A DNA stretch of 64,000 bases, taken from assembly GCF_021029445.1 (NCBI RefSeq), contig NZ_CP072610.1, positions 620,001 through 684,000 on the forward strand. Reading direction: 5' to 3'. Below are positions 1 to 9,314 of the stretch, in pieces. Within the stretch, counting starts at the first letter, position 1, and each line of letters begins with the position of its first letter. The notes beneath the pieces are model-generated. The model ran no database searches and was not told where the DNA came from. It saw nothing but the letters and a program-made list of their open reading frames with translations. A program made the translations under genes and the position numbers. Source of the stretch: Pseudomonas wenzhouensis (lineage in GTDB: Bacteria; Pseudomonadota; Gammaproteobacteria; Pseudomonadales; Pseudomonadaceae).

Positions 1-203
1 GCCAGGTTACTGACCAGGTAGGCCAGGGAGTAGTCGTTGAAGACGATGCCGCCAATGCCGTCGACGCCGGCGAGCATGCCGACACCGAGGAAGATGACCA
101 GAATCGGGATGCCCACGCGGGTGGACACCGAACTGACCATGATGCTGAAGGCAACCAACAGGGCACCGATCAAGAACAGCTGATTGATGGTGCCTGCGTC
201 CAA
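1..203 (-). CDS. cvrA: K+/H+ antiporter (CvrA/NhaP2 type), N-terminal part only
   Basis: Only the first 67 codons lie in the window; the gene runs off the left edge. The translation begins [17 protein letters not shown] and continues through [17 protein letters not shown], the first membrane helices of the CPA1-type potassium/proton antiporters CvrA/NhaP2, which expel K+ across the inner membrane. I chose a TTG start because an AAGGAG ribosome binding site sits seven bases upstream and no ATG is suitably placed. In P. aeruginosa the same gene (PA5021 as I recall) lies next to an acyl-CoA dehydrogenase gene, as here. Identity rests on a short N-terminus, so it is good but not certain. Confidence 0.8.
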   Translation of the reverse strand, partial: MDAGTINQLFLIGALLVAFSIMVSSVSTRVGIPILVIFLGVGMLAGVDGIGGIVFNDYSLAYLVSNL

Positions 204-249
204 TGTCTAACTCCTTGCGATGGTCATATATGCATTCAGCGTGCCAGCG

Positions 250-280
250 ATTCTAACCCGACGCCTGACGCCGCTGTCAA
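250..280 (-). promoter_or_regulatory. candidate sigma-70 promoter for cvrA
   Basis: Read on the minus strand there is a perfect -35 TTGACA (275-280) and a good -10 TAGAAT (250-255), separated by 19 bases, which is longer than the preferred 17. Transcription would begin about 40 bases before the TTG start of the antiporter gene. This is motif reading only. Confidence 0.4.
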
Positions 281-329
281 AAAAAACCATCCTCCTTGTT
301 TCATTAGGTTGCGCAGGGCTTGCCAGGGC

Positions 330-2135
330 TCAGAACCAGGTGTCCTGCATGCACAGGCAGGTGTCATCACGAGCCTCGAGAATGGCCAGGTCGTGGTGGC
401 AGCTCGGCACTTCCCAGGTCAGGAAGTAGCGTGCGGCCTGCAGCTTGCCGCGGTAGAAGGCCTGTTCTTCGGCATTGTCCGTGCGGGCCAGGCCCTGCTC
501 GGCGCGAATTGCCTGTTCCAGCCAGCGCCAGCCGATTACCGTGTGGCCGAACACTTTCAGGTACAGCGCGGAGTTGGCCAGCCCCTGGTTGATCTTGCCG
601 CTCATCAGGTCGCCCAGCAGCGCCAGGGTGACCGTCTGCAGGCGGGCCAGCAATTGTTCCAGCGGTTGGCGAAGCGCTGTGAGCGATTCGTACTCGCTGG
701 CGCGCTGGCAGCAGTCGTTGATCAGCTTGAGCAACTGCTTGAGCGCGGCGCCACCGTTCATCGACACCTTGCGTCCGAGCAGGTCGAGCGACTGGATACC
801 GTGGGTGCCCTCGTGGATCTGGTTGAGGCGGTTGTCGCGGTAGTACTGCTCCACCGGGTATTCGCGTGTGTAGCCGTGGCCGCCGAGAATCTGGATGGCC
901 AGCTCGTTGGCCTTGAGGCAGAACTCCGACGGCCAGGATTTGACGATGGGCGTGAGCAGGTCGAGCAGTTCCAGGGCGCGGCTGCGATCTTCGGCGGTTT
1001 CCAGGGTCTGGGTGTCATCGAACAGCCGCGCAGCATAGAGGCCGAGGTCGAAGGCACCTTCGACGTAGGCCTTCTGCGTCAGCAGCATGCGCCGCACGTC
1101 GGCATGCTCGACGATGGAAATCTGCGGGCTGCTCGGATCCTTGCCGTCCGGCTGGCGGCCTTGCGGGCGGTTACGCGCATAGTCCAGCGAGTACAGGTAG
1201 CCGGCGTAGCCGAGCATGATCGCGCCCATGCCGACGCCGATGCGCGCTTCGTTCATCATCTGGAACATGTAGGACAGCCCGTGGTGCGGCTTGCCCACCA
1301 GGTAGCCGACGCACTCGCCGTTGTCGCCGAAGTTCAGCGCCGTGGAGGTGGTGCCGCGCCAGCCCATCTTGTGGAACAGCCCGGCCAGGGTCACATCGTT
1401 ACGTGCGCCCAGGCTGCCGTCGTCGTTGACATGGAACTTGGGCACTAGAAACAGGCTGATGCCCTTTACCCCGGGCGGTGCGTCCGGCAGCTTGGCCAGG
1501 ACCATATGCACGATGTTCTCGGAGATCGGCTGGTCGCCGCCGGAGATGAAGATCTTGTTGCCCTTGATGCGGTAGCTGCCATCGGCATGCGGCTCGGCGC
1601 GGGTTCTGATGTCCGACAGCGAGGAGCCGGCGTGCGGTTCGGTCAGTGCCATGGTGCCGAAGAAGCGACCGTCGATGATCGGCTGCAGGTAGCGGGCCTT
1701 CTGCTCCTCGTCACCGAAGGCCTCGATCAGGTTGGCCACGCCCATGGTCAGCATCGAGTAGGAGCTGGTGGCGATGTTGGCCGACTGGAAATGGGCAAAG
1801 CAGGCCTGCGACAGCAGGTTGGGCAGTTGCATGCCGCCATGCTCGAAATCGCGGGTGGCGTTGAGGAAACCCGCCTCGTGGAAGGCGCGCAGGGCCGGCT
1901 CGACCTCGGGGATCAGCACCGCGCCGCCGTCGACGTACTGCGGTTCGTGCTCGTCGTTCTTGCGGTTGTGCGGGGCGAACAGCTCCTCGGCGATACCGCG
2001 CGCGGTGCTGATCGCCGCGTCGAAGGTTTCGCGATTGTGATCGGCGAAGCGCGGGCGCTGAGTTAGGGCTTCGGCGTCGAGCACTTCATAGAGTTCGAAC
2101 GCCAGGTTGCGGGAGCTGAGCAGGGTCTCGGACAT
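330..2135 (-). CDS. acyl-CoA dehydrogenase (FadE-type, about 600 residues)
   Basis: This is a 601-residue flavoprotein of the long acyl-CoA dehydrogenase family, expected to catalyse the first, FAD-dependent alpha-beta oxidation of a fatty acyl-CoA and pass electrons to ETF. Seen in order are the N-terminal helical part, the middle beta domain (MALTEPHAGSSLSDIRTRA, near residues 165-185) and the helical C-terminal domain with ILGGHGYTREYPVEQYYRD and IHEGTHGIQSLDLLGRK. An extra C-terminal helical extension is typical of the 600-residue class. The start at MSETLLSSRN has GGAGG eight bases upstream; an in-frame upstream ATG adds 22 residues without family similarity. It corresponds in position to P. 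aeruginosa PA5020. Chain-length specificity cannot be read from the sequence. Confidence 0.9.
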   Translation of the reverse strand: MSETLLSSRNLAFELYEVLDAEALTQRPRFADHNRETFDAAISTARGIAEELFAPHNRKNDEHEPQYVDGGAVLIPEVEPALRAFHEAGFLNATRDFEHGGMQLPNLLSQACFAHFQSANIATSSYSMLTMGVANLIEAFGDEEQKARYLQPIIDGRFFGTMALTEPHAGSSLSDIRTRAEPHADGSYRIKGNKIFISGGDQPISENIVHMVLAKLPDAPPGVKGISLFLVPKFHVNDDGSLGARNDVTLAGLFHKMGWRGTTSTALNFGDNGECVGYLVGKPHHGLSYMFQMMNEARIGVGMGAIMLGYAGYLYSLDYARNRPQGRQPDGKDPSSPQISIVEHADVRRMLLTQKAYVEGAFDLGLYAARLFDDTQTLETAEDRSRALELLDLLTPIVKSWPSEFCLKANELAIQILGGHGYTREYPVEQYYRDNRLNQIHEGTHGIQSLDLLGRKVSMNGGAALKQLLKLINDCCQRASEYESLTALRQPLEQLLARLQTVTLALLGDLMSGKINQGLANSALYLKVFGHTVIGWRWLEQAIRAEQGLARTDNAEEQAFYRGKLQAARYFLTWEVPSCHHDLAILEARDDTCLCMQDTWF

Positions 2136-2303
2136 GGAACGGGCCTCCAGATGATCGACCGAGTCTAGGCAGTCGAGCACCCGGCTGCCCAGTATCATCA
2201 TTGGCCGTGATATTCGCTCGTTTGTGGGTGATGAGTAGGGCGGATGGAGCCCGCGCCTCGGTTATCGCGGGTTGCAGTCGCCCTGCAAGGGCAAGACCGG
2301 CTG

Positions 2304-3344
2304 TCAGGCGAAGCCGCGCGCCAGTTCGCGGGTCAGCTCAGCAGCCGGCATCGGCCGGCAACTGGTGACATGCTGTCCCGCCCACAACGGCGAAAAGTCC
2401 CCGCTGCCCTGCGCTTCGGCCGCTGCCCGCAAGGGCGCGATGGCCGCCGTTGCCAGGGGGAAGGCCGGCACCTGCGTGCTGAGCGGCCCCATCTCGCGCA
2501 TCAGGCGGTTGACGATGCCGCGTGCTGGGCGCCCGCTGAACAGATTGGTCAGCGCCGTATGCTGCGCCGCCGGGCTTTGCAGGGCGGCACGGTGAATGGC
2601 ACTGATGGTGGCCTCCGGGCACAGCAGGTAGGCGCTGCCGACTTGCACGCCGGCCGCACCGAGGGCCATGGCGGCGGCCACGCCGCGTGCATCGCTAATG
2701 CCGCCTGCCGCGATCACCGGCACATCAAGGGCATCGACCAGTTGTGGCAGCAGGGCGAAGGTGCCGAGCTGGCGGCTCAGGTCATCATCGAGAAAATGGC
2801 CGCGATGGCCGCCGGCTTCCAGCCCCTGGGCGATCACCGCATCGACACCGCGTTCCTCTAGCCAGAGCGCCTCAGCGAGCGTGGTGGCGCTGGAGAGGAT
2901 CTTTGCCCCGCTGCGGCGCACCCGCTGCAGCAAGGTTTCATCTGGCAGGCCGAAATGGAAGCTCACCACCGCCGGGCGAAACTCTTCCACCAATTCGGCG
3001 GCCTCTGCGTTGAACGGCAGGCGTCCCGGCCCGCTGGCGATGCTGGCCTGATCCACCCCCAGCTCGGCGTAGTAAGGCGCCAGGGCTTGGCGCCATGTCG
3101 CCTCGCGCGCTGCATCCGGCTCGGGTGGCACATGGCTGAAGAAGTTGAGATTGAACGGGCGCTCGGTCAGCTCGCGCATCGCCTGCAGCGCCTGACGCAG
3201 GGCTATTGGGGTGAGCATGGCGCAGGGAATCGAGCCAAGGCCGCCAGCCTCGCACACGGCAGCAGCCAGGCGGTGATCCTGCGAGCCGGCCATCGGCGCC
3301 TGGATCAGGGGCAGTTCGCTACCAAGCAGTTCTTGCAGAGACAT
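2304..3344 (-). CDS. nitronate monooxygenase (2-nitropropane dioxygenase family)
   Basis: The 346-residue protein is an FMN-dependent TIM barrel of the nitronate monooxygenase family, which oxidises alkyl nitronates such as propionate-3-nitronate. Diagnostic stretches are the N-terminal PLIQAPMAGSQD, the SFHFGLPDE strand, the GLEAGGHRGHF loop with its conserved His, and the phosphate-binding stretches VIAAGGISDARG and MALGAAGVQVGSAYLLCPE. It is transcribed in the same direction as the downstream acyl-CoA dehydrogenase but separated by about 170 bases, so a shared transcript is possible but not shown. No clear Shine-Dalgarno precedes the ATG. Substrate is inferred from the family. Confidence 0.88.
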   Translation of the reverse strand: MSLQELLGSELPLIQAPMAGSQDHRLAAAVCEAGGLGSIPCAMLTPIALRQALQAMRELTERPFNLNFFSHVPPEPDAAREATWRQALAPYYAELGVDQASIASGPGRLPFNAEAAELVEEFRPAVVSFHFGLPDETLLQRVRRSGAKILSSATTLAEALWLEERGVDAVIAQGLEAGGHRGHFLDDDLSRQLGTFALLPQLVDALDVPVIAAGGISDARGVAAAMALGAAGVQVGSAYLLCPEATISAIHRAALQSPAAQHTALTNLFSGRPARGIVNRLMREMGPLSTQVPAFPLATAAIAPLRAAAEAQGSGDFSPLWAGQHVTSCRPMPAAELTRELARGFA

Positions 3345-3428
3345 GGCGGGTTCTCGCTATCCGTGGAGAAGCGCAGACTAGGCCGTAAGGGCGCGAAGGG
3401 GCAAGCCGCAATGCCAGGCGCCGGCCTG

Positions 3429-3442
3429 TTAAACTGCGCGCC
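3429..3442 (+). promoter_or_regulatory. candidate -10 region of rlmJ with GC-rich discriminator
   Basis: TTAAACT followed directly by GCGCGCC lies about 20 bases before the rlmJ start, so any transcript would have a very short leader. The same arrangement recurs before other genes in this window. There is no convincing -35 hexamer. Confidence 0.3.
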
Positions 3443-3460
3443 TGATTCGAGGACTGACCC

Positions 3461-4315
3461 ATGAACTACCGCCACGCCTTCCATGCCGGCAATCACGCCG
3501 ACGTGCTCAAGCATCTGCTGCTGACCCGCCTGCTTGCCCTGCTGTCGAAGAAGGAGGCGCCCTTCGCCTACCTCGACAGCCATGCCGGGCTCGGCCTGTA
3601 CGATCTGCATGGCGATCAGGCCAGCCGTACCGGCGAGTACCTGGAGGGTATCGCCCGCCTGTGGCAGGCCGAGCAGTTGCCGGATGCGGTCGAGGTCTAT
3701 CTAGAGGTGGTGCGGGCGATGAACCCCGATGGCGAGCTGCGCTACTACCCGGGCTCGCCGGAGCTGGCGCGCCTGCTCAGTCGCGAGCAGGATCGCCTGC
3801 AGCTTAACGAAAAACATCCCGAGGATGGTCGCCTGCTCAAGGACAATATGCGCGGCGACCGCCGTGTGGCCGTGCACCTGGGCGAAGGCTGGTACGTGCC
3901 ACGTGCACTGATGCCGACTCGCGAGAAGCGCGTGCTGCTGCTGATCGATCCGCCCTTCGAGCAGGCGGACGAACTGCAACGCTGTGTCGAGGCCTTGAAT
4001 GAAGCGCACGGCCGTATGCGCCAGGCCATCGTGGCGATCTGGTACCCGATCAAGGATGAGCGGCAACTGGCGCGTTTTTATCGTGACCTGAGCAAGAGCG
4101 CCGCGCCCAAGCTGCTGCGCGTTGAGTTGTATGTGCATGCGCCGGATGATGCGACACGTTTGACCGGCTCGGGTCTGGTGATCAGCAACCCGCCTTGGGG
4201 GCTGGAGGACGAACTCAAGCAGTTGTTGCCCTGGCTGGCCTATGTGCTGGGCCAGAGCCAGGGCGGCTGGCGCCTGGACTGGTTGATAGAGGAAGCGCCA
4301 GGCGGCAAGTCATAA
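3461..4315 (+). CDS. rlmJ: 23S rRNA (adenine-2030-N6)-methyltransferase
   Basis: At 284 residues this matches RlmJ (E. coli, about 280), the SAM-dependent enzyme that methylates A2030 of 23S rRNA. The N-terminus MNYRHAFHAGNHADVLKH is characteristic. The catalytic motif IV reads DPPF at residues 163-166 (E. coli DPPY), and the substrate-binding stretch YLDSHAGLGLYDL lies near residue 40. A second NPPW-like motif near residue 247 is also present in the family. The gene is monocistronic, divergent from the nitronate monooxygenase gene, with a REP-like palindrome just past its stop. Confidence 0.95.
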   Translation: MNYRHAFHAGNHADVLKHLLLTRLLALLSKKEAPFAYLDSHAGLGLYDLHGDQASRTGEYLEGIARLWQAEQLPDAVEVYLEVVRAMNPDGELRYYPGSPELARLLSREQDRLQLNEKHPEDGRLLKDNMRGDRRVAVHLGEGWYVPRALMPTREKRVLLLIDPPFEQADELQRCVEALNEAHGRMRQAIVAIWYPIKDERQLARFYRDLSKSAAPKLLRVELYVHAPDDATRLTGSGLVISNPPWGLEDELKQLLPWLAYVLGQSQGGWRLDWLIEEAPGGKS

Positions 4316-4319
4316 GCGC

Positions 4320-4379
4320 GTAGTCCGGATGAAGTCCGCGAGCCGTGGCCCCCGATCCCCGGATTGCATCCGGGCTACA
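4320..4379. repeat. REP-like palindromic element between rlmJ and the HD-GYP gene
   Basis: The ends GTAGTCCGGAT and ATCCGGGCTAC are inverted copies with one mismatch, and inside lies a second short palindrome (CCCGGAT, TGC, ATCCGGG). A close relative, GTAGCCCGGAT...ATCCGGCTAC, occurs at 54050-54073. It sits between convergent genes, the usual place for Pseudomonas REP elements, and could also act in transcription termination. Confidence 0.65.
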
Positions 4380-4385
4380 AGGGGT

Positions 4386-5639
4386 TCAAGCAGGCTTGTG
4401 ATTGGGCTCGATGTGATAGCTCAGGTTGTGCCTCGGGCTGAGGTACTCCAGCACCTCCAGCGGTAGCTGCGAAGGGCGCAGGCTGCGGGCGATGGCCAGT
4501 GTAGGCTCCTGGGAAAGGTCGAGAATCAGCGCTTCCTGCTTGGGGGTGTCGGCATCGTAGAGAATCAGCGTTGGCTTCAGCGCCTGTGTCGGGTTCATGC
4601 CCAGCACCAGTGCATAGCGCTCGTCTTCGAGTTGTACCAGGCTGCCCGGTGGGTAGATGCCCATCACCCGGATAAAGGCCTTCAACGCTACATCGTCGAA
4701 GTGCTCGCGCTGCTGTTTGAACATCAGCGCCAGGGCTTCATGTGGACTCAGCGCCTGGCGTGGGTCGAGCGGGTTGCACAGCCCGTCGAAGTGATTGGTG
4801 ATGGCCACCAGGCGACTCAGGCGGCCGATTCCGGCTTCACGCAGACCGCGCGGGTAGCCAGTGCCGTCGCAATGCTCGTGGTGCTCGTGGATGATGCGCA
4901 GCACCTCGTCATCGAGCATCAGTTTCTGCCCCAGGCGCAGGCCGAAATCGGTGTGCATCTGCAGCAGTTGTCGCTCGGGGCGGGTCAGCGGTTCGGGCTT
5001 GAGCAGCACCTTGCTTGGTACGTCCAGTTTGCCGATATCGTGCAGCAGCGCGCCAAGGCCGAGGCTGTGACAGGCCTCGCTGTCGAGGCCGAGCTGACGG
5101 CCGAGCAGCAGCGACAGTACGGTGACGTTGAGAGCATGGAAGTAACTGTCCTCGGCGGCCTTGCCGGTGATGCTATGGAGCACCACGCTGGGTGCGCCGA
5201 GCAGGGTCGCGACCATCTCGCCGACGATGGCGCCAGCCTGGCGCATGGCGTCTTCCGGACGGCTGCGCAGCGTCTGGTTGAGCGCCCTGATGCGCTGGCT
5301 GGCTTCGATGAAGCGCTTGTCCACGTCAGCCAGGCGGCTGCGCAGGTTGCGCAGTTGCTGCGCCCGTTCCTGGCGTGCCTGTGCTTGGGGATCCGGCGCT
5401 GCGGTTTCGCTTTTCACGGCTGCAGGTGCCGCGTCCGGCGGCAAGGGCGCACAATCGCTACGGGCTGGATCGTAACGCAGCTGTTTCAGCTGGAGCGCAC
5501 GCAGCGCGCGAATCTGCGCTTCATCCTTGATCTTGAAGTTGCTGAAGGCGAAATCGTGTTCCCACCACTTCAGGTCCAGCTGTATGTAGAGGCCGATGCA
5601 GAGCTGTTCTGGCGTGAGGTAGACGGTGCTGTCGGACAT
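4386..5639 (-). CDS. HD-GYP domain protein with DUF3391, probable c-di-GMP phosphodiesterase
   Basis: The 417-residue cytoplasmic protein has an N-terminal DUF3391-like segment (1-60), a charged Gln/Ala/Arg-rich linker with coiled-coil character (about 70-125) and a C-terminal HD-GYP domain. The metal ligands are present: a histidine at 168, the HD pair in LLHDIGKLD at 200-201 and HHEHCDGTGYPRG around 253-265. HD-GYP enzymes hydrolyse c-di-GMP to pGpG or GMP; with the motifs intact, activity is likely. It lies convergent with rlmJ, and a motility-type small gene and msrA follow upstream on the same strand. I do not recall this gene at this position in P. aeruginosa, so it may be a lineage-specific insertion. 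Confidence 0.88.
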   Translation of the reverse strand: MSDSTVYLTPEQLCIGLYIQLDLKWWEHDFAFSNFKIKDEAQIRALRALQLKQLRYDPARSDCAPLPPDAAPAAVKSETAAPDPQAQARQERAQQLRNLRSRLADVDKRFIEASQRIRALNQTLRSRPEDAMRQAGAIVGEMVATLLGAPSVVLHSITGKAAEDSYFHALNVTVLSLLLGRQLGLDSEACHSLGLGALLHDIGKLDVPSKVLLKPEPLTRPERQLLQMHTDFGLRLGQKLMLDDEVLRIIHEHHEHCDGTGYPRGLREAGIGRLSRLVAITNHFDGLCNPLDPRQALSPHEALALMFKQQREHFDDVALKAFIRVMGIYPPGSLVQLEDERYALVLGMNPTQALKPTLILYDADTPKQEALILDLSQEPTLAIARSLRPSQLPLEVLEYLSPRHNLSYHIEPNHKPA

Positions 5640-5719
5640 GCGGCATTGATACGCTGATGGCGGTTTGCTGGCATTCTAGTGCGACACGTATCGGCTGCGT
5701 AGCCTTTCCTCGCGCAGCA

Positions 5720-5917
5720 TCAGGCCATCACGTCGATGCTGTTGCCCAGGTTGGGCGGATTGCCGGGGGCGCTGACCGGTGCAGCCGGCTGTACCAGCCC
5801 GGTGATACTGGCAGTCTGCAGCTCCAGCGTCTTGCGCAGCAGCAGGAGCGACATCTGCGCGGCAATCTGCGTCGATGCCTGGCTCGCAACCTGGCTGGAA
5901 ATACGACTCAGCTCCAT
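5720..5917 (-). CDS. small YjfB-family putative motility protein
   Basis: A 65-residue protein starting MELSRISSQVASQAS and ending in a Pro/Asn-rich tail (PAAPVSAPGNPPNLGNSIDVMA). This layout, an amphipathic helix followed by a short conserved tail, is that of the YjfB family (putative motility protein), whose function is unknown. An AAGGG-type ribosome binding site lies just before the ATG. It is followed on the same strand, 80 bases later, by the HD-GYP gene and preceded closely by msrA, so co-transcription is possible. The motility link is only a family label. Confidence 0.7.
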   Translation of the reverse strand: MELSRISSQVASQASTQIAAQMSLLLLRKTLELQTASITGLVQPAAPVSAPGNPPNLGNSIDVMA

Positions 5918-5933
5918 GATCCCTTACCCGTAT

Positions 5934-6587
5934 TCAGGATTCAGGGGGTAGACATACGCCTGTGCCACCCAGGCCGCAATAGCCGTTGGGATTCTTCGCC
6001 AGGTATTGCTGGTGATAGGTCTCGGCATAGTAGAAGGTCGGTGCTTCGCTGATTTCGGTGGTAATGCGGCCCAGGCCGGCCTTGTCCAACGCGTTCTGAA
6101 AGCGCGCCTGGCTGGCCAGTGCGGCACTCAGTTGGGTGGCATCCTGGCAGTAGATCGCCGAACGGTACTGGGTGCCCTGGTCGTTGCCCTGGCGCATGCC
6201 CTGAGTCGGGTTATGCGCTTCCCAGAACACCTTGAGCAGTGCATCGAAGCTGGTCAGCTGCGGATCGAACACCACCAGCACCACTTCGGTGTGCCCGGTC
6301 AGGCCGGAGCAAACTTCGTCGTAAGTCGGGTTGGGAGTGAAGCCACCGGCGTAACCAACCGCTGTGCTGAATACGCCGGGCTGTTGCCAGAAGCGGCGTT
6401 CGGCGCCCCAGAAACAGCCCAGGCCAAACACCGCCTGCTGCAGGCCGGCAGGGAAGGGCGGCTTGATCGGATGGCCGTTGACATGGTGGGTGTCGCTCAC
6501 TGGCAGCGCTTCGCTGCGGCCAGGCAGTGCCTGCTCGGTAGTCGGCAGGGCGTGCTTGTTGACGAGAATCTGGGAACGCAGAACCAT
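5934..6587 (-). CDS. msrA: peptide methionine sulfoxide reductase A
   Basis: MsrA reduces the S-epimer of methionine sulfoxide in proteins, using thioredoxin. The catalytic GCFWG motif is at residues 57-61 of the 217-residue protein, followed by the conserved GYAGG and [11 protein letters not shown] stretches and the [15 protein letters not shown] motif near the C-terminus. I placed the start at [10 protein letters not shown] because AGGAG lies six bases upstream and Pseudomonas MsrA proteins usually begin there; an ATG seven codons earlier is the alternative. The gene is in the position of P. aeruginosa PA5018, beside dipA. No MsrB domain is fused. Confidence 0.95.
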   Translation of the reverse strand: MVLRSQILVNKHALPTTEQALPGRSEALPVSDTHHVNGHPIKPPFPAGLQQAVFGLGCFWGAERRFWQQPGVFSTAVGYAGGFTPNPTYDEVCSGLTGHTEVVLVVFDPQLTSFDALLKVFWEAHNPTQGMRQGNDQGTQYRSAIYCQDATQLSAALASQARFQNALDKAGLGRITTEISEAPTFYYAETYHQQYLAKNPNGYCGLGGTGVCLPPES

Positions 6588-6638
6588 GGCGGTCTCCTGG
6601 GTGGTCATGGATGGGCGGACTGCGCGCAGCGTCGCGTA

Positions 6639-9314
6639 TTACGTCCGTTGCTCGGCCTGTGGCCGGCAGGGATAGCGGCGCAGGCCGTCGATCAGCTCGC
6701 GGCCGGGAATCGCCCGGTCGAACAGATAACCCTGGCCGATATCGCATTTGTGGCGGCGCAGGAAGCCAAGCTGAGCGCCGGTTTCGATGCCTTCGGCGAC
6801 CACCTTGAGCTTGAGGTTGTGGGCCATGGCGATCACCGCCGAGGTGATCTCCATGTCGTCCTGGTTGCCCGGAATGTCCTTGATGAAACTGCGATCGATC
6901 TTGATCACGTCGATGGGGAATTTCTTCAGGTAGCTGAGCGAGGAATAACCGGTGCCGAAGTCGTCCATGGCCAGGCTCAGGCCCAGGCTTTTAAGGCGGC
7001 TGAGCTGGTGGCGGGTATCGTCGGTGGCTTCCAGCAGCAGGCTTTCGGTCAGCTCCAGTTCCAGCAGGTGCGGGTCGAGCTGTTCTTCATGGAGGATGGC
7101 GGCGATGGAGCCGACCAGATCAGGGTCGGAGAACTGCTTGGGCGACAGGTTGATCGCCACCTGCAACTGGCCCAGGCCGATGGCGGCGATCTGCTTGCTC
7201 ATGCGGCAGGCCTGGCGCACCACCCATTTGCCGATGGGGATGATCAGGCCGGTTTCCTCGGCCACGCTGATGAACTGATCCGGACTGATCATGCCTTTTT
7301 CCGGGTGCTGCCAGCGCAGCAGCGCTTCCATGCCGAGCAATTGACCCGTCTTGAGGCACAGCTTGGGCTGGTAGAACACCTCCAGCTCGTTCTGGGTCAG
7401 GGCGCGGCGCAGATTGTTCTCGACGAACAGCTTGTAGTTGGCTTCGGCATTGAGCGCCTCGGTGAACAGCTGCACCTGATGCTTGCCGTTGGCCTTGGCC
7501 TTGTGCAGCGCGAGGCCGGCGTGTTTCATCAGGGTTTGCGGATCATCACCGTGCTCCGGGGCGATGGCCAGGCCGACCGAGCCGGTGACGCTGATCAACT
7601 GGTTGTCGACGAACAGTGGCTTGTCCAGCGTCTGCAGCACCTGATGGGCGAGATCCAGGGCGTTTTCCTGGCTGCAGCTATCGAGCAGGATGGCGAACTC
7701 GTTGCTGGCGAAGCGTGCCAGGCTGCCCTTGGCGCCCAGGCTGTTGCGCAGGCGCCGGGCGAGGGCCGAGAGCAGCTTGTCGCCGGTCTGGTGGCCGAGG
7801 CTGTCGTTGATGCGCTTGAAGTTGTCGATGTCCACCAGCAGCAGGCCGAGGCTCCGTAGGTTCTGGGCAAAGCGTTGTTCAAGGCTGCGGATGAAGGCGG
7901 GACGATTGCCCAGGTTGGTCAGGTTGTCGGTGTAGGCCAGGCGCTCGATGCGCTGCTGGGCCAGCTTGGCCTCGGTGATGTCTTCATAGATGCCGATGTA
8001 GTGGGTCAGCTCGCCGTCGTCGCCATACACCTTGGAGATCGACAGGTGGCCCCAGTAGGGCTCCAGGTTCTTGCGCCGGCTACGAAACTCGCCCTGCCAA
8101 CTGCTGTGTTCGGCCAGGCTCGAGTCGGTGTCGAATAGCAGGTCGCTGAGGTTGGCCATGGCCGGTAGTTCCGACAGGCGCTGGCCATAGACCTCGTCGC
8201 AACTGTACAGGGTGATGGCGGTGAAACTGGGGTTGACGTACTCCACCCGGCCATCGCGGTCGACCAGCAGAAAGGCGCTGGCGCTCTGCTCCACGGCGCG
8301 CTGGAACAGATTCAGGGTGCTGGTGACGTCACGCTTTTGCTGGTTGATCAGCACCTGGGCGAACTGGTCGGCCAACTCGCCGGCGAAGGCGATCTCGTCA
8401 GCCTGCCAGATACGCTTCGGGCCGATATGCTCCAGGCAGAGGATGCCTACCACCTCGCCTTCGATACGAATGCTGGCATCGAGCAATGAGTGGATGCCAT
8501 ACGGCTGTAGACAACTGGCAGCCAATTCGCGGGTGCGTGGATCATGCAGGGCGTCATGGGCATCGATCACCCGGCTGCTGTGCAGTGCCTGCAGGTACAG
8601 CGGGGAATGGCGCGCGTCTATCGCCTGCGGCTGTTCGTGGCGAGCCAGGTCGCGCCGGTACAGCGATATGGGCTCCAGATGCTGGCTGGCGAGCCTCCAC
8701 AGGCTGGCGCGAGCGACACCATAGACCTCGCAGGCCGCTTGAGTGATCAATTCGGCGGCTTCCTGCTGCGGGTCGCTGGAAACGTAGCGTTGGCGCGCCA
8801 GCCGCACGATGAGCTCACGCTGAGTCTGTGAGCGCGCCAACTGCTGCAGATGGTCGTGCTGCGTGCGTGGGAAGTGCTGCAGTGAGTCCAGCAGGTCAGG
8901 CTCCTGTATCGGCGTGGAGCTGTCATCGGAGATCAGCAGATAACCACGCAGCAACTGGCGATTACGCTGTTTGAACGGCTCGCCTATCTCCATCAGATTC
9001 AGCCGCCCCTGAGGCGTGTGCAGGGTGTAACTGACCTGATAGTGGGCGCTGCGCTGCAGTTGTTGCTGGATGACATCGTGCAGGCGGTAGCGTGCTTCCG
9101 GCTCCATCAGGCTGGCATAGGGGGCATCCACCAGCGCGCACAGGGCGGTGGCGCTGATACCGAGCTTGCGCTCGCAGGTCGGGTCGAGAAACAGCAGAGC
9201 CCAGCTTGGTTCGTTCAAGCGCTCGAAACGCAACATGCCGAGCCGCGAGGGTACTGGCAACTGCGTCACAACCTCGGCTGCCGACCGTGTGCCGGCATCG
9301 GGATGGCTTTTCAT
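6639..9314 (-). CDS. dipA: c-di-GMP phosphodiesterase with PAS, GAF, degenerate GGDEF and EAL domains (DipA-like)
   Basis: The 891-residue cytoplasmic protein has an N-terminal PAS-like region (25-130), a GAF domain (about 170-325), a second PAS (335-450), a GGDEF domain (455-620) and a C-terminal EAL domain (630-880). The cyclase active site reads ASNEF at 536-540, so cyclase activity should be absent. The EAL motif is intact (EALLRW, 663-668) with DDFGTGYSSLSYLK and VIKIDRSFI further on, so phosphodiesterase activity is expected. In P. aeruginosa, DipA (PA5017) promotes biofilm dispersal and swarming. I chose the start at MKSHPDAG, matching that protein; an ATG 25 codons upstream lacks similarity. 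Confidence 0.92.
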   Translation of the reverse strand: MKSHPDAGTRSAAEVVTQLPVPSRLGMLRFERLNEPSWALLFLDPTCERKLGISATALCALVDAPYASLMEPEARYRLHDVIQQQLQRSAHYQVSYTLHTPQGRLNLMEIGEPFKQRNRQLLRGYLLISDDSSTPIQEPDLLDSLQHFPRTQHDHLQQLARSQTQRELIVRLARQRYVSSDPQQEAAELITQAACEVYGVARASLWRLASQHLEPISLYRRDLARHEQPQAIDARHSPLYLQALHSSRVIDAHDALHDPRTRELAASCLQPYGIHSLLDASIRIEGEVVGILCLEHIGPKRIWQADEIAFAGELADQFAQVLINQQKRDVTSTLNLFQRAVEQSASAFLLVDRDGRVEYVNPSFTAITLYSCDEVYGQRLSELPAMANLSDLLFDTDSSLAEHSSWQGEFRSRRKNLEPYWGHLSISKVYGDDGELTHYIGIYEDITEAKLAQQRIERLAYTDNLTNLGNRPAFIRSLEQRFAQNLRSLGLLLVDIDNFKRINDSLGHQTGDKLLSALARRLRNSLGAKGSLARFASNEFAILLDSCSQENALDLAHQVLQTLDKPLFVDNQLISVTGSVGLAIAPEHGDDPQTLMKHAGLALHKAKANGKHQVQLFTEALNAEANYKLFVENNLRRALTQNELEVFYQPKLCLKTGQLLGMEALLRWQHPEKGMISPDQFISVAEETGLIIPIGKWVVRQACRMSKQIAAIGLGQLQVAINLSPKQFSDPDLVGSIAAILHEEQLDPHLLELELTESLLLEATDDTRHQLSRLKSLGLSLAMDDFGTGYSSLSYLKKFPIDVIKIDRSFIKDIPGNQDDMEITSAVIAMAHNLKLKVVAEGIETGAQLGFLRRHKCDIGQGYLFDRAIPGRELIDGLRRYPCRPQAEQRT

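Noticed and set aside
6006..7859. 617-codon open frame antisense to msrA and dipA
   Set aside because: It crosses two real genes and their gap; composition is typical of a shadow frame.
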